7,573 nucleotides of DNA, taken from Bacteroidales bacterium UBA3824. GTDB lineage: Bacteria; Bacteroidota; Bacteroidia; Bacteroidales; UBA3824. How positions within the stretch are numbered: the first letter of the stretch is position 1; every line of letters starts with the position of its first letter. This document shows, piece by piece, positions 1 through 5,491 of this stretch. The DNA lies in contig DGIK01000146.1 in NCBI GenBank assembly GCA_002393195.1, positions 1 through 7,573 of the forward strand, written 5' to 3'. The notes under the pieces were generated by a model. The model was not told the DNA's origin. It saw only the letters and a program-made list of their open reading frames with translations, and searched no databases. Made by a program: the position numbers and the translations under genes.

Positions 1-88
1 CAAAAAAATTTTACGCTCAGAGTATTTTTTGAGTAAAAAGATTTTACGCTCAGAGATTTTTTTGAGCAAAAAGATTTTACGCTCAGAG
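1..88. repeat. 33-bp tandem direct repeat array (partial, runs off left edge)
   Basis: The 14-mer TTTTACGCTCAGAG occurs at 9-22, 42-55 and 75-88, exactly 33 bases apart. The linking bases also repeat (TTTTTTGAGYAAAAAGA), with only a few substitutions. Base 1 aligns with the C at 67, so the array starts before the window. Each unit holds GCTCA and TGAGC/TGAGT arms that can pair as short hairpins with an AT-rich loop. The period is a multiple of three, so the plus strand reads as an 11-residue repeat (SKKILRSE core), but I see no sign that it is a real protein. The last unit overlaps the 3' end of the mcrC-like gene. Function unknown; it could be an intergenic tandem repeat or a terminator-like structure for the minus-strand operon. 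Confidence 0.9.
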
Positions 89-1369
89 AATTTTCCACGT
101 TGTCTCGGTAACGGTTTCTTCATTTTTCATTGCCTTGGCGTAATCCAAAAAACTGTTGGCTTCGTGGTTGACTGTCATTCCGTAAATATTCATTGTGCCG
201 CCAACGCCGTTTAAGTTTTTTGGGGTGAGATTGGCGGTTTCTTTTGGAACAATAAAACCGCCGCGTTGCAAATTCAAAATGTGCATATACGTAATAACTT
301 GATACAAATCGTCGCCTTGAACTTTTGACCAATCAGTATAACCTTTGTATTTGGCATCAAGCACAATTTCATTGTTATAAAAATCGGGATAGCAATACCC
401 TGAATTATCTGTAAATAAATGCTTTCTACCCTTGCCGGTTCTGTTTTGTGGATGCATAAAGTCTTTCAAAAACGTCGCCAAATACTCCTCCCAAAGCCAC
501 GCGCCGTCGAAAAGGATTCCGTAAACCTTGTCTTTTTCGTTGCCAAATTTGATGGATTCGTGACGGAGGATTTTTATGCACAGACTTTGCAACATCGTGT
601 AAGCTGAAAAATACGGATGGCGGACGGGGCGGTGGTTTTGACCAATGATTTTGTCGCGAAGTGTTGGCTTGTAAGTGGGCGTGGCAGCCACAATTTGCGA
701 AACACATTGCCGAGTTTCCAAATCGTTGTTGAGGACAACACTGCCCGACGATTTGGTCTTGATAAATTCGATGGTGTGGCGGATGAGTTGTGTGATTTCG
801 TTGTCGTAACTATGCGTGCGGGTGTTGTAGGCAACCGTTCCCCTGAACGGAATATTTTGACGGATATGGCGGCTAACATCAATCACGCCACGGATATTGG
901 CGTCGTTATGCTCAAAAGTGCGATACTTTTTGAACAGTCCTTGCGCCAACGCCTTTTTCAAATAATACGGAAAAAGATATAGCAAAAAGTCGAAAATCTG
1001 TTCTTGATTTGACGTGTGCTTAATGTCGAACAGATTGATAGAGAACACTTTTTGCAACATATAATGCAAAAAATAATCCCTGCCGTCGTCTTGCGCAAAC
1101 CTCGATTTTATATCCAACTGCGTATCGCCCAGCCCCACAAAGCCCATAATGTTGCCGGTGGAGATTTGGTCGCCTTGCAACGAAATTATGTTGCTTTCGC
1201 TAATCTTGTCGCCGTATTGGTGCAAATCTCGCGGAAAAACGAGCAAGTTAGGGTTGTCGTCGAGTTTCAAATCCTTGATTTTTACGTCGGCGATTTTGGC
1301 GAGGTTCTGCAAGTCAAATGCGGAATCAATGTGCTTGTTGTGGTTGTCCGTTGTTATGATCTGACTCAT
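83..1369 (-). CDS. mcrC: McrC-family nuclease subunit of a McrBC-type restriction system
   Basis: This 428-residue protein is the predicted endonuclease partner of the adjacent AAA+ GTPase. In characterised McrBC, McrC binds the McrB ring, stimulates its GTPase and cuts modified DNA. The C-terminal half carries a PD-(D/E)xK nuclease core: PD at 328-329, then LDAKYK with D338 and K340. A Q-x3-Y motif follows (Q357, Y361), as in RecB-like nucleases. The aromatic/acidic WLWEEY segment at 291-296 is typical of the family. The N-terminal ~200 residues would be the McrB-contact region. It is longer than E. coli McrC (about 350 residues). The ATG at 1369 lies inside the end of mcrB (44-base overlap), which implies translational coupling. 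The TGA stop sits within the last 33-bp repeat unit. The family call is strong; DNA specificity cannot be read from this subunit. Confidence 0.9.
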   Translation of the reverse strand: MSQIITTDNHNKHIDSAFDLQNLAKIADVKIKDLKLDDNPNLLVFPRDLHQYGDKISESNIISLQGDQISTGNIMGFVGLGDTQLDIKSRFAQDDGRDYFLHYMLQKVFSINLFDIKHTSNQEQIFDFLLYLFPYYLKKALAQGLFKKYRTFEHNDANIRGVIDVSRHIRQNIPFRGTVAYNTRTHSYDNEITQLIRHTIEFIKTKSSGSVVLNNDLETRQCVSQIVAATPTYKPTLRDKIIGQNHRPVRHPYFSAYTMLQSLCIKILRHESIKFGNEKDKVYGILFDGAWLWEEYLATFLKDFMHPQNRTGKGRKHLFTDNSGYCYPDFYNNEIVLDAKYKGYTDWSKVQGDDLYQVITYMHILNLQRGGFIVPKETANLTPKNLNGVGGTMNIYGMTVNHEANSFLDYAKAMKNEETVTETTWKIL

Positions 1370-2888
1370 CGTTGTAGGCTGTTTTGAGTTTTTCTATCTC
1401 TTTGTCAACATCTTGTGTACCACGCAAATATTCGCGCAAAAGTCCTTCGAGATGATATTCCCAAAGTTTGTCGAAATCGCCGTTGTAGTCGTTGAGTTTC
1501 AAGAAATAACTTGCGCCAATGTGGTAAGCCGACGAAAGTCCGTCAACCTTTTCGATGGCGGAGTTGAGTTTTTTCATTCTGTTGATAGCCTCGACTTTTT
1601 GAGTAAGATTTTCCAACATTCCGACATTTTCATCAGCCTTGATTTCCTTAAAAGCAAACCTGCGGCGGAACGCAAAATCCATACTCTCCACGCTTCGGTC
1701 GATGTCGTTCATTGTGCCGATGATATAGACGTTTTCGGGGACGAAGAACCCTTTTTTGAAAATGTCGCCATCTTCCACAATGTTTTGATACTGAGTTTGT
1801 ACGCGCCCCTTTTCGCCACGATACCCCGGGTCGATGGAGAAAAACAATTCTCCAAAGATTTTTGAGATTTCACCACGGTTGATTTCGTCGATGATGAAGA
1901 CGTAATCTCTTGGTTTAATTTTAGTTACATTATGAAGATTGTGTTTGTTTTTTAGATAATCTATAACACCATTATAGTAACCGAGCCAATATTTATAGAA
2001 TGGGTTGCCTTCAAATTCAGTCTTGACACCTTTACGTGTTAGAGAACCGCCAACTTTCTTTTCTGTACCTGTATAAAAAGTTAGATTTTTTCTTTGATTG
2101 ACTGATACATAGAAAACAGCATTCGACGGAGTTTTTAGTTCCATTAAATTGCCATTTTCAACAACTTCATTCAGAAATGATGACCACGCATCATCAAAGT
2201 TGTTTGTATCGAATTTTTCCAATGCTTTTGCGCAAAACTCTTTGAACACACCGTCTTTGCGTTCAAATCCGACATTGCCGTTGTCGTCTTGAATTGGTCG
2301 TAATCCTTCCACAAAATCGGTGTAGTCGTATGACGGATGGAATTGTACGAAGCCAACTTCTGCGCCCATTGCCTCTGCAATTTGTCTTGCAAGATAGGTT
2401 TTTCCTGTGCCGGGTGCGCCGGTTAGGATGAGGTTGTGGGTGGAGCGGAGTAGGTTGATGTAGGGTTGATACATTTCAATCGCTTTATTTACAAAAACAG
2501 TATTAGATTTATACTCTGAAATAATTCTTTGGATTCTCTCTATAACACTTTTATTCTGAATTTTACTAATACCTTGACTAACGTGATAGTTAAATCGCTC
2601 GTTTATAGGCAATTCAATAAATTTACAATTAGCCACATAAACCCAACTATTATATCCAATCTCATACTTATGAAATAACGATTCCAAATGTGGTAAATTC
2701 GTAACTGGTTGCCATTGATTTATAATAATAGCAATTGCTTTTACGTTGTAACCAAATGAAATCGCTACGGCATCACCCACTTGCACATCACACTCTTTAC
2801 AAATAACAATGGATTCGGCTTTGAGGAGGTCATAAAAGACAAATCTTCCTTTACCCCAATAATCACATCCTAATTTCCAATAGTCCAT
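1326..2888 (-). CDS. mcrB: McrB-family AAA+ GTPase, specificity/motor subunit of a McrBC-type system
   Basis: This 520-residue protein has an N-terminal domain (about 1-125) and a McrB-type AAA+ motor (about 135-480). Visible motifs are Walker A GAPGTGKT (157-164), the VQFHPSYDYTDFVEGLRP block (181-198), Walker B FIIDEINRGE (331-340, D334/E335), the McrB signature MNDIDRS (393-399) and an arginine cluster at 408-410. Known McrB proteins form GTP-driven hexamers that recognise modified DNA through the N-terminal domain and translocate to activate McrC. Here the N-terminus starts MDYWKLG and has a VGDAVAI segment near 37-43, which resembles PUA/EVE-like modified-base readers; that is inference. 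Residues about 220-318 form a family-type insertion between the PSYDYTDF block and Walker B. The N-domain and insertion are much more AT-rich than the motor core. The start at 2888 lies 33 bases after the 55-codon gene, so the two are probably co-transcribed. Confidence 0.9.
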   Translation of the reverse strand: MDYWKLGCDYWGKGRFVFYDLLKAESIVICKECDVQVGDAVAISFGYNVKAIAIIINQWQPVTNLPHLESLFHKYEIGYNSWVYVANCKFIELPINERFNYHVSQGISKIQNKSVIERIQRIISEYKSNTVFVNKAIEMYQPYINLLRSTHNLILTGAPGTGKTYLARQIAEAMGAEVGFVQFHPSYDYTDFVEGLRPIQDDNGNVGFERKDGVFKEFCAKALEKFDTNNFDDAWSSFLNEVVENGNLMELKTPSNAVFYVSVNQRKNLTFYTGTEKKVGGSLTRKGVKTEFEGNPFYKYWLGYYNGVIDYLKNKHNLHNVTKIKPRDYVFIIDEINRGEISKIFGELFFSIDPGYRGEKGRVQTQYQNIVEDGDIFKKGFFVPENVYIIGTMNDIDRSVESMDFAFRRRFAFKEIKADENVGMLENLTQKVEAINRMKKLNSAIEKVDGLSSAYHIGASYFLKLNDYNGDFDKLWEYHLEGLLREYLRGTQDVDKEIEKLKTAYNDESDHNNGQPQQAH

Positions 2889-2921
2889 ATTTCAAAGTCA
2901 TTTACACTTTCAACAAATCTT

Positions 2922-3089
2922 TTACCGAAAAAAATTACTAATAGCCTCGAATGAAAAATATTGGTCATCCATTATCATCCATTCTTCACGCTGTTTTCGG
3001 CTGTGGTTTTTGAACGCCGCCATCGCTCCGCGTTTGACGTTGAAATCAAGTTTCTTTATTCCTAAATTGGTGTCTTTGAATTTGCACAT
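2922..3089 (-). CDS. Unrecognised 55-residue protein, first gene of the mcrBC operon
   Basis: An ATG at 3089 opens a 55-codon frame ending in TAA at 2922-2924. I do not recognise the protein. It starts MCKFKDTNLG, has a basic, helix-prone middle (residues 12-34, with many K/R), and ends in an acidic then aromatic tail (EEWMIMDDQYFSFEAI, 35-50). There is no signal peptide, membrane segment or metal-binding motif. A canonical Bacteroidota promoter lies just upstream, with the -7 G at 3118, leaving a leader of about 20 bases. That spacing matches the other genes here and supports a real start. The stop is 33 bases before mcrB on the same strand, so it probably heads the mcrB-mcrC transcript. Possible roles are an accessory or regulatory peptide for the restriction system, or a remnant of a longer gene. 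Confidence 0.6.
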   Translation of the reverse strand: MCKFKDTNLGIKKLDFNVKRGAMAAFKNHSRKQREEWMIMDDQYFSFEAISNFFR

Positions 3090-3111
3090 AAGCGAATTTA
3101 GCGTTCTTTTG

Positions 3112-3161
3112 TTTCCGCAAATATAACAAGTATTTTTGTATTCGCAAAAAACTTTTTACAC
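3112..3161 (-). repeat. Promoter-bearing repeat cassette, copy A
   Basis: This 50-base segment recurs at 4169-4217 with one substitution (G/A at 3144) and one base of length difference in an A-run. It covers the -33 and -7 elements, the whole spacer and an upstream TGTAAAAAG block. Weaker similarity continues a further ~20 bases upstream on the minus strand to a shared ATTTATG. It places the same promoter in front of the 55-codon/mcrBC unit and in front of the DUF3791/DUF3990 trio. Confidence 0.85.
3118..3148 (-). promoter_or_regulatory. Bacteroidota-type promoter of the 55-codon/mcrBC operon
   Basis: On the minus strand, TTTG (3148-3145) is followed by 19 bases and TATATTTG (3125-3118), a full match to the Bacteroides -33/-7 consensus. 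Transcription should start near 3112, about 20 bases before the ATG at 3089. No other promoter of comparable quality was noticed between here and mcrB. Confidence 0.75.
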
Positions 3162-3220
3162 CGCCTCTCCATACTCATAAATCGTATCGCTTGGCAAATC
3201 AACATATACGTCGGTGCGGG

Positions 3221-3424
3221 TTATCCGAATTGCAGTTCATTGATAATATCATCAACTATATACAAGTCGCTCATTTGTTGGAGACCGTATTCCGACGATG
3301 ACATATATTTGTTGACTCGGGTGTGGAAATATACGTCCAACGCCCTTTCTGGTGTTATATTCAGCCGCTTGGATAGTAGCATAACTATATTGGTCTCCTT
3401 GCGCCATAAAACAGAATCTCTCAT
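3221..3424 (-). CDS. DUF3791-like small protein (third gene of the DUF3990 module)
   Basis: This 67-residue protein contains LNITPERALDVYF (21-33) and ends MSDLYIVDDIINELQ (51-65), which resembles the small DUF3791 proteins that commonly sit next to DUF3990 genes in gut bacteria (family recalled, not searched). It looks cytosolic and helical. Its ATG shares an ATGA with the stop of the DUF3990 gene (3421-3424), so translation is probably coupled. It may act as a partner or antitoxin-like protein for DUF3990; this is inference. After its TAA at 3221-3223, a different frame stays open for another 26 codons (3236-3156), so a frameshifted tail is possible. Confidence 0.75.
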   Translation of the reverse strand: MRDSVLWRKETNIVMLLSKRLNITPERALDVYFHTRVNKYMSSSEYGLQQMSDLYIVDDIINELQFG

Positions 3425-3921
3425 TGTCTTGTGAGTTTTATACAGTTGTTGAATATCAAATAGTTGTCAATGATGGTCTGATTAGAAATACAAACTTGGT
3501 GGTTGGGTTTGTGAAACTTCAACTGTCCAAGTGCCTGACTCGCGGTAATCACTCCATTTTTATAGTCTTCAACGGTGTCTATCACTTTGTCGTTTGCCAC
3601 ACCTCCCATAATCATATCGTATTGTCGCCAAACATCTTCGCCATCACGGCAAGCAACCACAAATTCAAGCCATTCTATATTGTACTCGTCAAAATTCAAC
3701 ACTTTACACTCAGACATAACTTTGTCAATGTCCATTGTGTAAATATTTAAACACGGGGTTTTGTTAGCGAGATGTCTTGACGCTACGAACCTTGCCCATT
3801 TTTCGGCTTGTTCTCTAATTGGCGTAATATAGAAACCCTGACCGAAGTCAAGATTTTTTCTGCCAACAGAGACAAGTGGGCAGTCCACTTTGCTAATTGA
3901 ACCGTGATAAAATGACTTCAT
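3421..3921 (-). CDS. DUF3990 family protein, ADP-ribosyltransferase-like
   Basis: This 166-residue protein has the full DUF3990 pattern: FYHGS at 4-8, DFGQGFYIT at 25-33 with QAEKWA at 38-43, VLNFDEYNIEWLEFVVA at 74-90, GGVANDKV at 106-113 and LKFHKPNHQVCI at 134-145. To my knowledge the family falls in the ADP-ribosyltransferase-like fold. By analogy, H6, Y31 and Q142 would occupy the three NAD-pocket motif positions, with Gln where many such enzymes have Glu. Target and activity are unknown. It overlaps both neighbours by ATGA, forming a three-gene unit with a small DUF3791-like gene on each side. That layout suggests a toxin flanked by partner proteins, which is a prediction. The protein has no signal peptide and should be cytosolic. 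Confidence 0.85.
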   Translation of the reverse strand: MKSFYHGSISKVDCPLVSVGRKNLDFGQGFYITPIREQAEKWARFVASRHLANKTPCLNIYTMDIDKVMSECKVLNFDEYNIEWLEFVVACRDGEDVWRQYDMIMGGVANDKVIDTVEDYKNGVITASQALGQLKFHKPNHQVCISNQTIIDNYLIFNNCIKLTRQ

Positions 3922-4148
3922 ATCGCGCCCTCCGTTTCGTAATTGTGCAATGTTTCGATAATGTCATCGGCAACGAAATCAAGACTTTGCGTATGCAAAA
4001 CGTCATACATTCCAATAAGGCGGTCGTGTACGAGGTTTTGTTTGTTGAGCCTGTCGTATAGTTCCGCTTTTGGAACATTAATCTTGCGCGAGGCCTTTTC
4101 TATTGCCATTATTGCAAGATGTATTTTGTCGTATTCGTGGTCGTTCAT
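3918..4148 (-). CDS. DUF3791-like small protein (first gene of the DUF3990 module)
   Basis: This 76-residue protein has the DUF3791-type C-terminal block LIGMYDVLHTQSLDFVADDI (44-63), following an N-terminal helical region. It is predicted to be cytosolic. The ATG at 4148 lies 26 bases after the -7 element of its promoter, the normal spacing in this window. Its TGA overlaps the DUF3990 ATG (ATGA, 3918-3921), so the two are probably translated together. As the first product of a putative toxin module it would be the natural candidate for an antitoxin, but this is inferred from gene order alone. It clearly differs from the other DUF3791-like gene at 3221-3424, which suggests two non-redundant partners. 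Confidence 0.8.
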   Translation of the reverse strand: MNDHEYDKIHLAIMAIEKASRKINVPKAELYDRLNKQNLVHDRLIGMYDVLHTQSLDFVADDIIETLHNYETEGAI

Positions 4149-4168
4149 AATTCTTTTTTATGTAATTA

Positions 4169-4217
4169 TTTCCGCAAATATAACAAGTATTTTTGTATTC
4201 ACAAAAACTTTTTACAC
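4169..4217 (-). repeat. Promoter-bearing repeat cassette, copy B
   Basis: Second copy of the cassette at 3112-3161, with one substitution and one fewer A. This copy continues into an inverted repeat at 4214-4231 that copy A lacks. It starts 22 bases downstream (minus strand) of the BRO gene stop at 4239. Confidence 0.85.
4175..4205 (-). promoter_or_regulatory. Bacteroidota-type promoter of the DUF3791-DUF3990-DUF3791 operon
   Basis: On the minus strand, TTTG (4205-4202), 19 bases, then TATATTTG (4182-4175). The predicted transcript start is about 20 bases before the ATG at 4148. It is the same promoter as that of the mcrBC operon, so the two units are probably expressed to similar levels or under the same control. 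Confidence 0.75.
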
Positions 4218-4231
4218 AGCCACGCCTGTGT
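4214..4231. repeat. Short inverted repeat between the BRO gene and the DUF operon promoter
   Basis: ACACAG (4214-4219) pairs with CTGTGT (4226-4231) around a six-base loop. It lies just after the BRO stop codon and just upstream of the -33 element. It is not followed by a T-run directly on either strand, so it is a poor intrinsic terminator. It could be a weak terminator or a regulator site. Confidence 0.35.
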
Positions 4232-4238
4232 GCATAAA

Positions 4239-5072
4239 TTATTCTTCTTCCCCTTGCGGCAAGATATAATCAGTTGCCTTTGCGGGTGAAATTACTGAAT
4301 GTCCGAGTTGGCTTTCCAGTTGGTTTTTGGCGGCTTTGGCAACGCTGCCGCCGGCTTTGGCGATGTGTTTTTGTTGGTCGAAACCTTGCGGATTCTTCTC
4401 CTTTGAAAGTTCGGTGGCAGAGGCTTCCGCCAAAATGTTGAGTGCGATTTCCACATTGGTCATATTGTCGCGGAGATTTTCCTTTTTCAGACCCTTGAAA
4501 TTCTTGTACTGTTTGGTTGTGAAACCGCTCCATTCTTTCGTTATAATGTCGGTGAGAGAAGCGTATTCCAAACCCTCGTGGACGCCTGTACGTTTCCATT
4601 CGTCGGTGAGTTCCTTGCGGACTTCGATGGACTTTATGCGTTGGTTGATCCAAGCGTCGGAATATCCAAGGCGTTTGTAGTCGGCAACTGCCTGTTGAAT
4701 GTCAAGTTCGGGGTCTTGCATTTGGTCGATGCGGAGACTTGCCACCTGCGCCATCCACTGTTTGAAAGGCTCGGCTTTGGGTGACGGAATAGACTGAATG
4801 ATGCGGAAAATCGTTTTTGTGTCCCCAACCAATGTTTTGCGTTTTTTACCCGATGCTGTCGGCATTTCTACATGGGGACAATTTGTCCCCACGAACGCAG
4901 CAAGTTCAGGTTCGCGTTTACGCATCTTTTTGAAGTAGTCGGTAGGATTTGCGCTGTCTGTGAGCACTTCTACTACATCCAACACCGAAAAATACCACTT
5001 TTCTTCCTTGTCGTCCCACACGGTGCGGACTTTTTTCTCCTCAAATATCTGTAATGATGATTGTTTGGTCAT
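4239..5072 (-). CDS. BRO-N domain protein with DinD-like C-terminus
   Basis: This 277-residue protein has a BRO/antirepressor N-terminal domain over about residues 10-115: WYFSVLDVVEVLTDSANPTD at 26-45, TKTIFRIIQSIPSPKAEPFK at 85-104, then QWMAQVASLRIDQ. Such domains are common in phage antirepressors and mobile elements and are thought to bind DNA. The C-terminal part (170-262) resembles E. coli DinD, the SOS-induced RecA filament inhibitor: FTTKQYKNFKGLKK (184-197), then N-rich and A-rich helices ending QLESQLGHSVISP. The length is close to DinD (about 274). The start follows a -7 element by 26 bases. No signal peptide; cytosolic. It may be a regulator or a host-takeover factor linked to the neighbouring defence genes, but no phage structural or integrase gene is visible. 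Similar chromosomal genes are often annotated as antirepressor or DNA-damage-inducible proteins. Confidence 0.85.
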   Translation of the reverse strand: MTKQSSLQIFEEKKVRTVWDDKEEKWYFSVLDVVEVLTDSANPTDYFKKMRKREPELAAFVGTNCPHVEMPTASGKKRKTLVGDTKTIFRIIQSIPSPKAEPFKQWMAQVASLRIDQMQDPELDIQQAVADYKRLGYSDAWINQRIKSIEVRKELTDEWKRTGVHEGLEYASLTDIITKEWSGFTTKQYKNFKGLKKENLRDNMTNVEIALNILAEASATELSKEKNPQGFDQQKHIAKAGGSVAKAAKNQLESQLGHSVISPAKATDYILPQGEEE

Positions 5073-5097
5073 AGTTATAACAGGTTTATTGTTTTCG

Positions 5098-5128
5098 CAA
5101 ATATAGCATTAGTTTTTGATATTTGAAA
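5098..5128 (-). promoter_or_regulatory. Promoter of the BRO-N gene
   Basis: On the minus strand, TATATTTG (5105-5098) is a perfect -7 element, 26 bases before the ATG at 5072. At 19-base spacing the -33 position reads TTTC (5128-5125), one mismatch. Its -33 end lies only a few bases from the -33 element of the divergent plus-strand promoter, so regulation may be shared. Confidence 0.6.
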
Positions 5129-5134
5129 ATCTTT

Positions 5135-5166
5135 TTTGTGCCGCTCGGCAAATTTCGTTACATTTG
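5135..5166 (+). promoter_or_regulatory. Promoter of the 89-codon gene
   Basis: TTTG (5135-5138), 20 bases, then TACATTTG (5159-5166). Only six bases separate the -7 element from the ATG at 5173, so the mRNA would be leaderless or nearly so. A weaker alternative -7 (GATATTTG, 5118-5125) would give a leader of about 40 bases. Confidence 0.55.
5139..5150. promoter_or_regulatory. Candidate operator: inverted repeat inside the promoter spacer
   Basis: TGCCG (5139-5143) and CGGCA (5146-5150) form a perfect inverted repeat with a CT centre. It starts directly after the -33 element and lies wholly between -33 and -7 of the plus-strand promoter. Short palindromes placed this way are often repressor sites. 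A chance occurrence is possible at this length. Confidence 0.3.
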
Positions 5167-5172
5167 CACATT

Positions 5173-5442
5173 ATGACGCGGCATTTTTGGAACATATACA
5201 CCAACAAGAAGACTACCGAGGCGTTGCACAAAATCGATGAAATTGTGCAATGCTATGGGTATATTGTTGATTATAAAATCTTTGCCGACGACTATCGGAT
5301 TTTGCAAATCGAGGTCGAAAGTCAAAAAGTGGAGCCATTTTTCCAATCATTGTCGGACAGTTTCAGCGTTGAAAAGTACAACTCCATCCACTTAAACAAG
5401 GCGGAGGACGATGAGGTGTTTGTCAATGTGAAGTTTTTTTGA
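5173..5442 (+). CDS. Unrecognised 89-residue protein
   Basis: I do not recognise a family. The ATG at 5173 is preferred over the upstream TTG at 5116, because the upstream start would place the best promoter inside the gene. The protein (MTRHFWNIYT...) shows an alternating pattern: a strand at 4-10, a helix at 12-29 (KKTTEALHKIDEIVQCYG), strands at about 30-36 and 42-49, a helix at 51-63, and strands near 65-71 and 80-88. This would fit a small ferredoxin-like or ACT-like alpha/beta fold. No signal peptide or membrane segment, so it is probably cytosolic. It diverges from the BRO gene and precedes the GH43 gene on the same strand; its stop codon overlaps the GH43 promoter's -33 element. It probably has its own promoter. 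Confidence 0.7.
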   Translation: MTRHFWNIYTNKKTTEALHKIDEIVQCYGYIVDYKIFADDYRILQIEVESQKVEPFFQSLSDSFSVEKYNSIHLNKAEDDEVFVNVKFF

Positions 5443-5468
5443 GCCATACAATTTTTTTCCTATATTTG
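5438..5468 (+). promoter_or_regulatory. Promoter of the GH43 gene
   Basis: TTTG (5438-5441), 19 bases, then TATATTTG (5461-5468). The -33 element overlaps the stop codon (5440-5442) of the upstream 89-codon gene. From -7 through the first codons (5461-5503), 35 of 43 bases match the GH2 gene's leader at 7171-7213 without gaps. Confidence 0.75.
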
Positions 5469-5491
5469 CAATGTCAAAATCGATTACTATT

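Noticed and set aside
1..88. CRISPR array
   Set aside because: The period is only 33 bases and nearly the whole unit is repeated, so there are no unique spacers, and no cas genes are visible.
29..214. Plus-strand gene encoding an SKKILRSE repeat peptide
   Set aside because: It starts with TTG in the tandem repeat, then runs antisense through the mcrC coding sequence. The open frame follows from the 33-base period.
83..5072. Complete prophage or integrative element
   Set aside because: Only a BRO-N gene hints at phage. There is no integrase, structural gene, tRNA or att-like direct repeat in the window.
5471..5491. Earlier GH43 start at 5471
   Set aside because: It is only three bases past the -7 element, probably upstream of the transcript start, and would add seven residues before a clean signal peptide. 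The GH2 leader also aligns with the later start.
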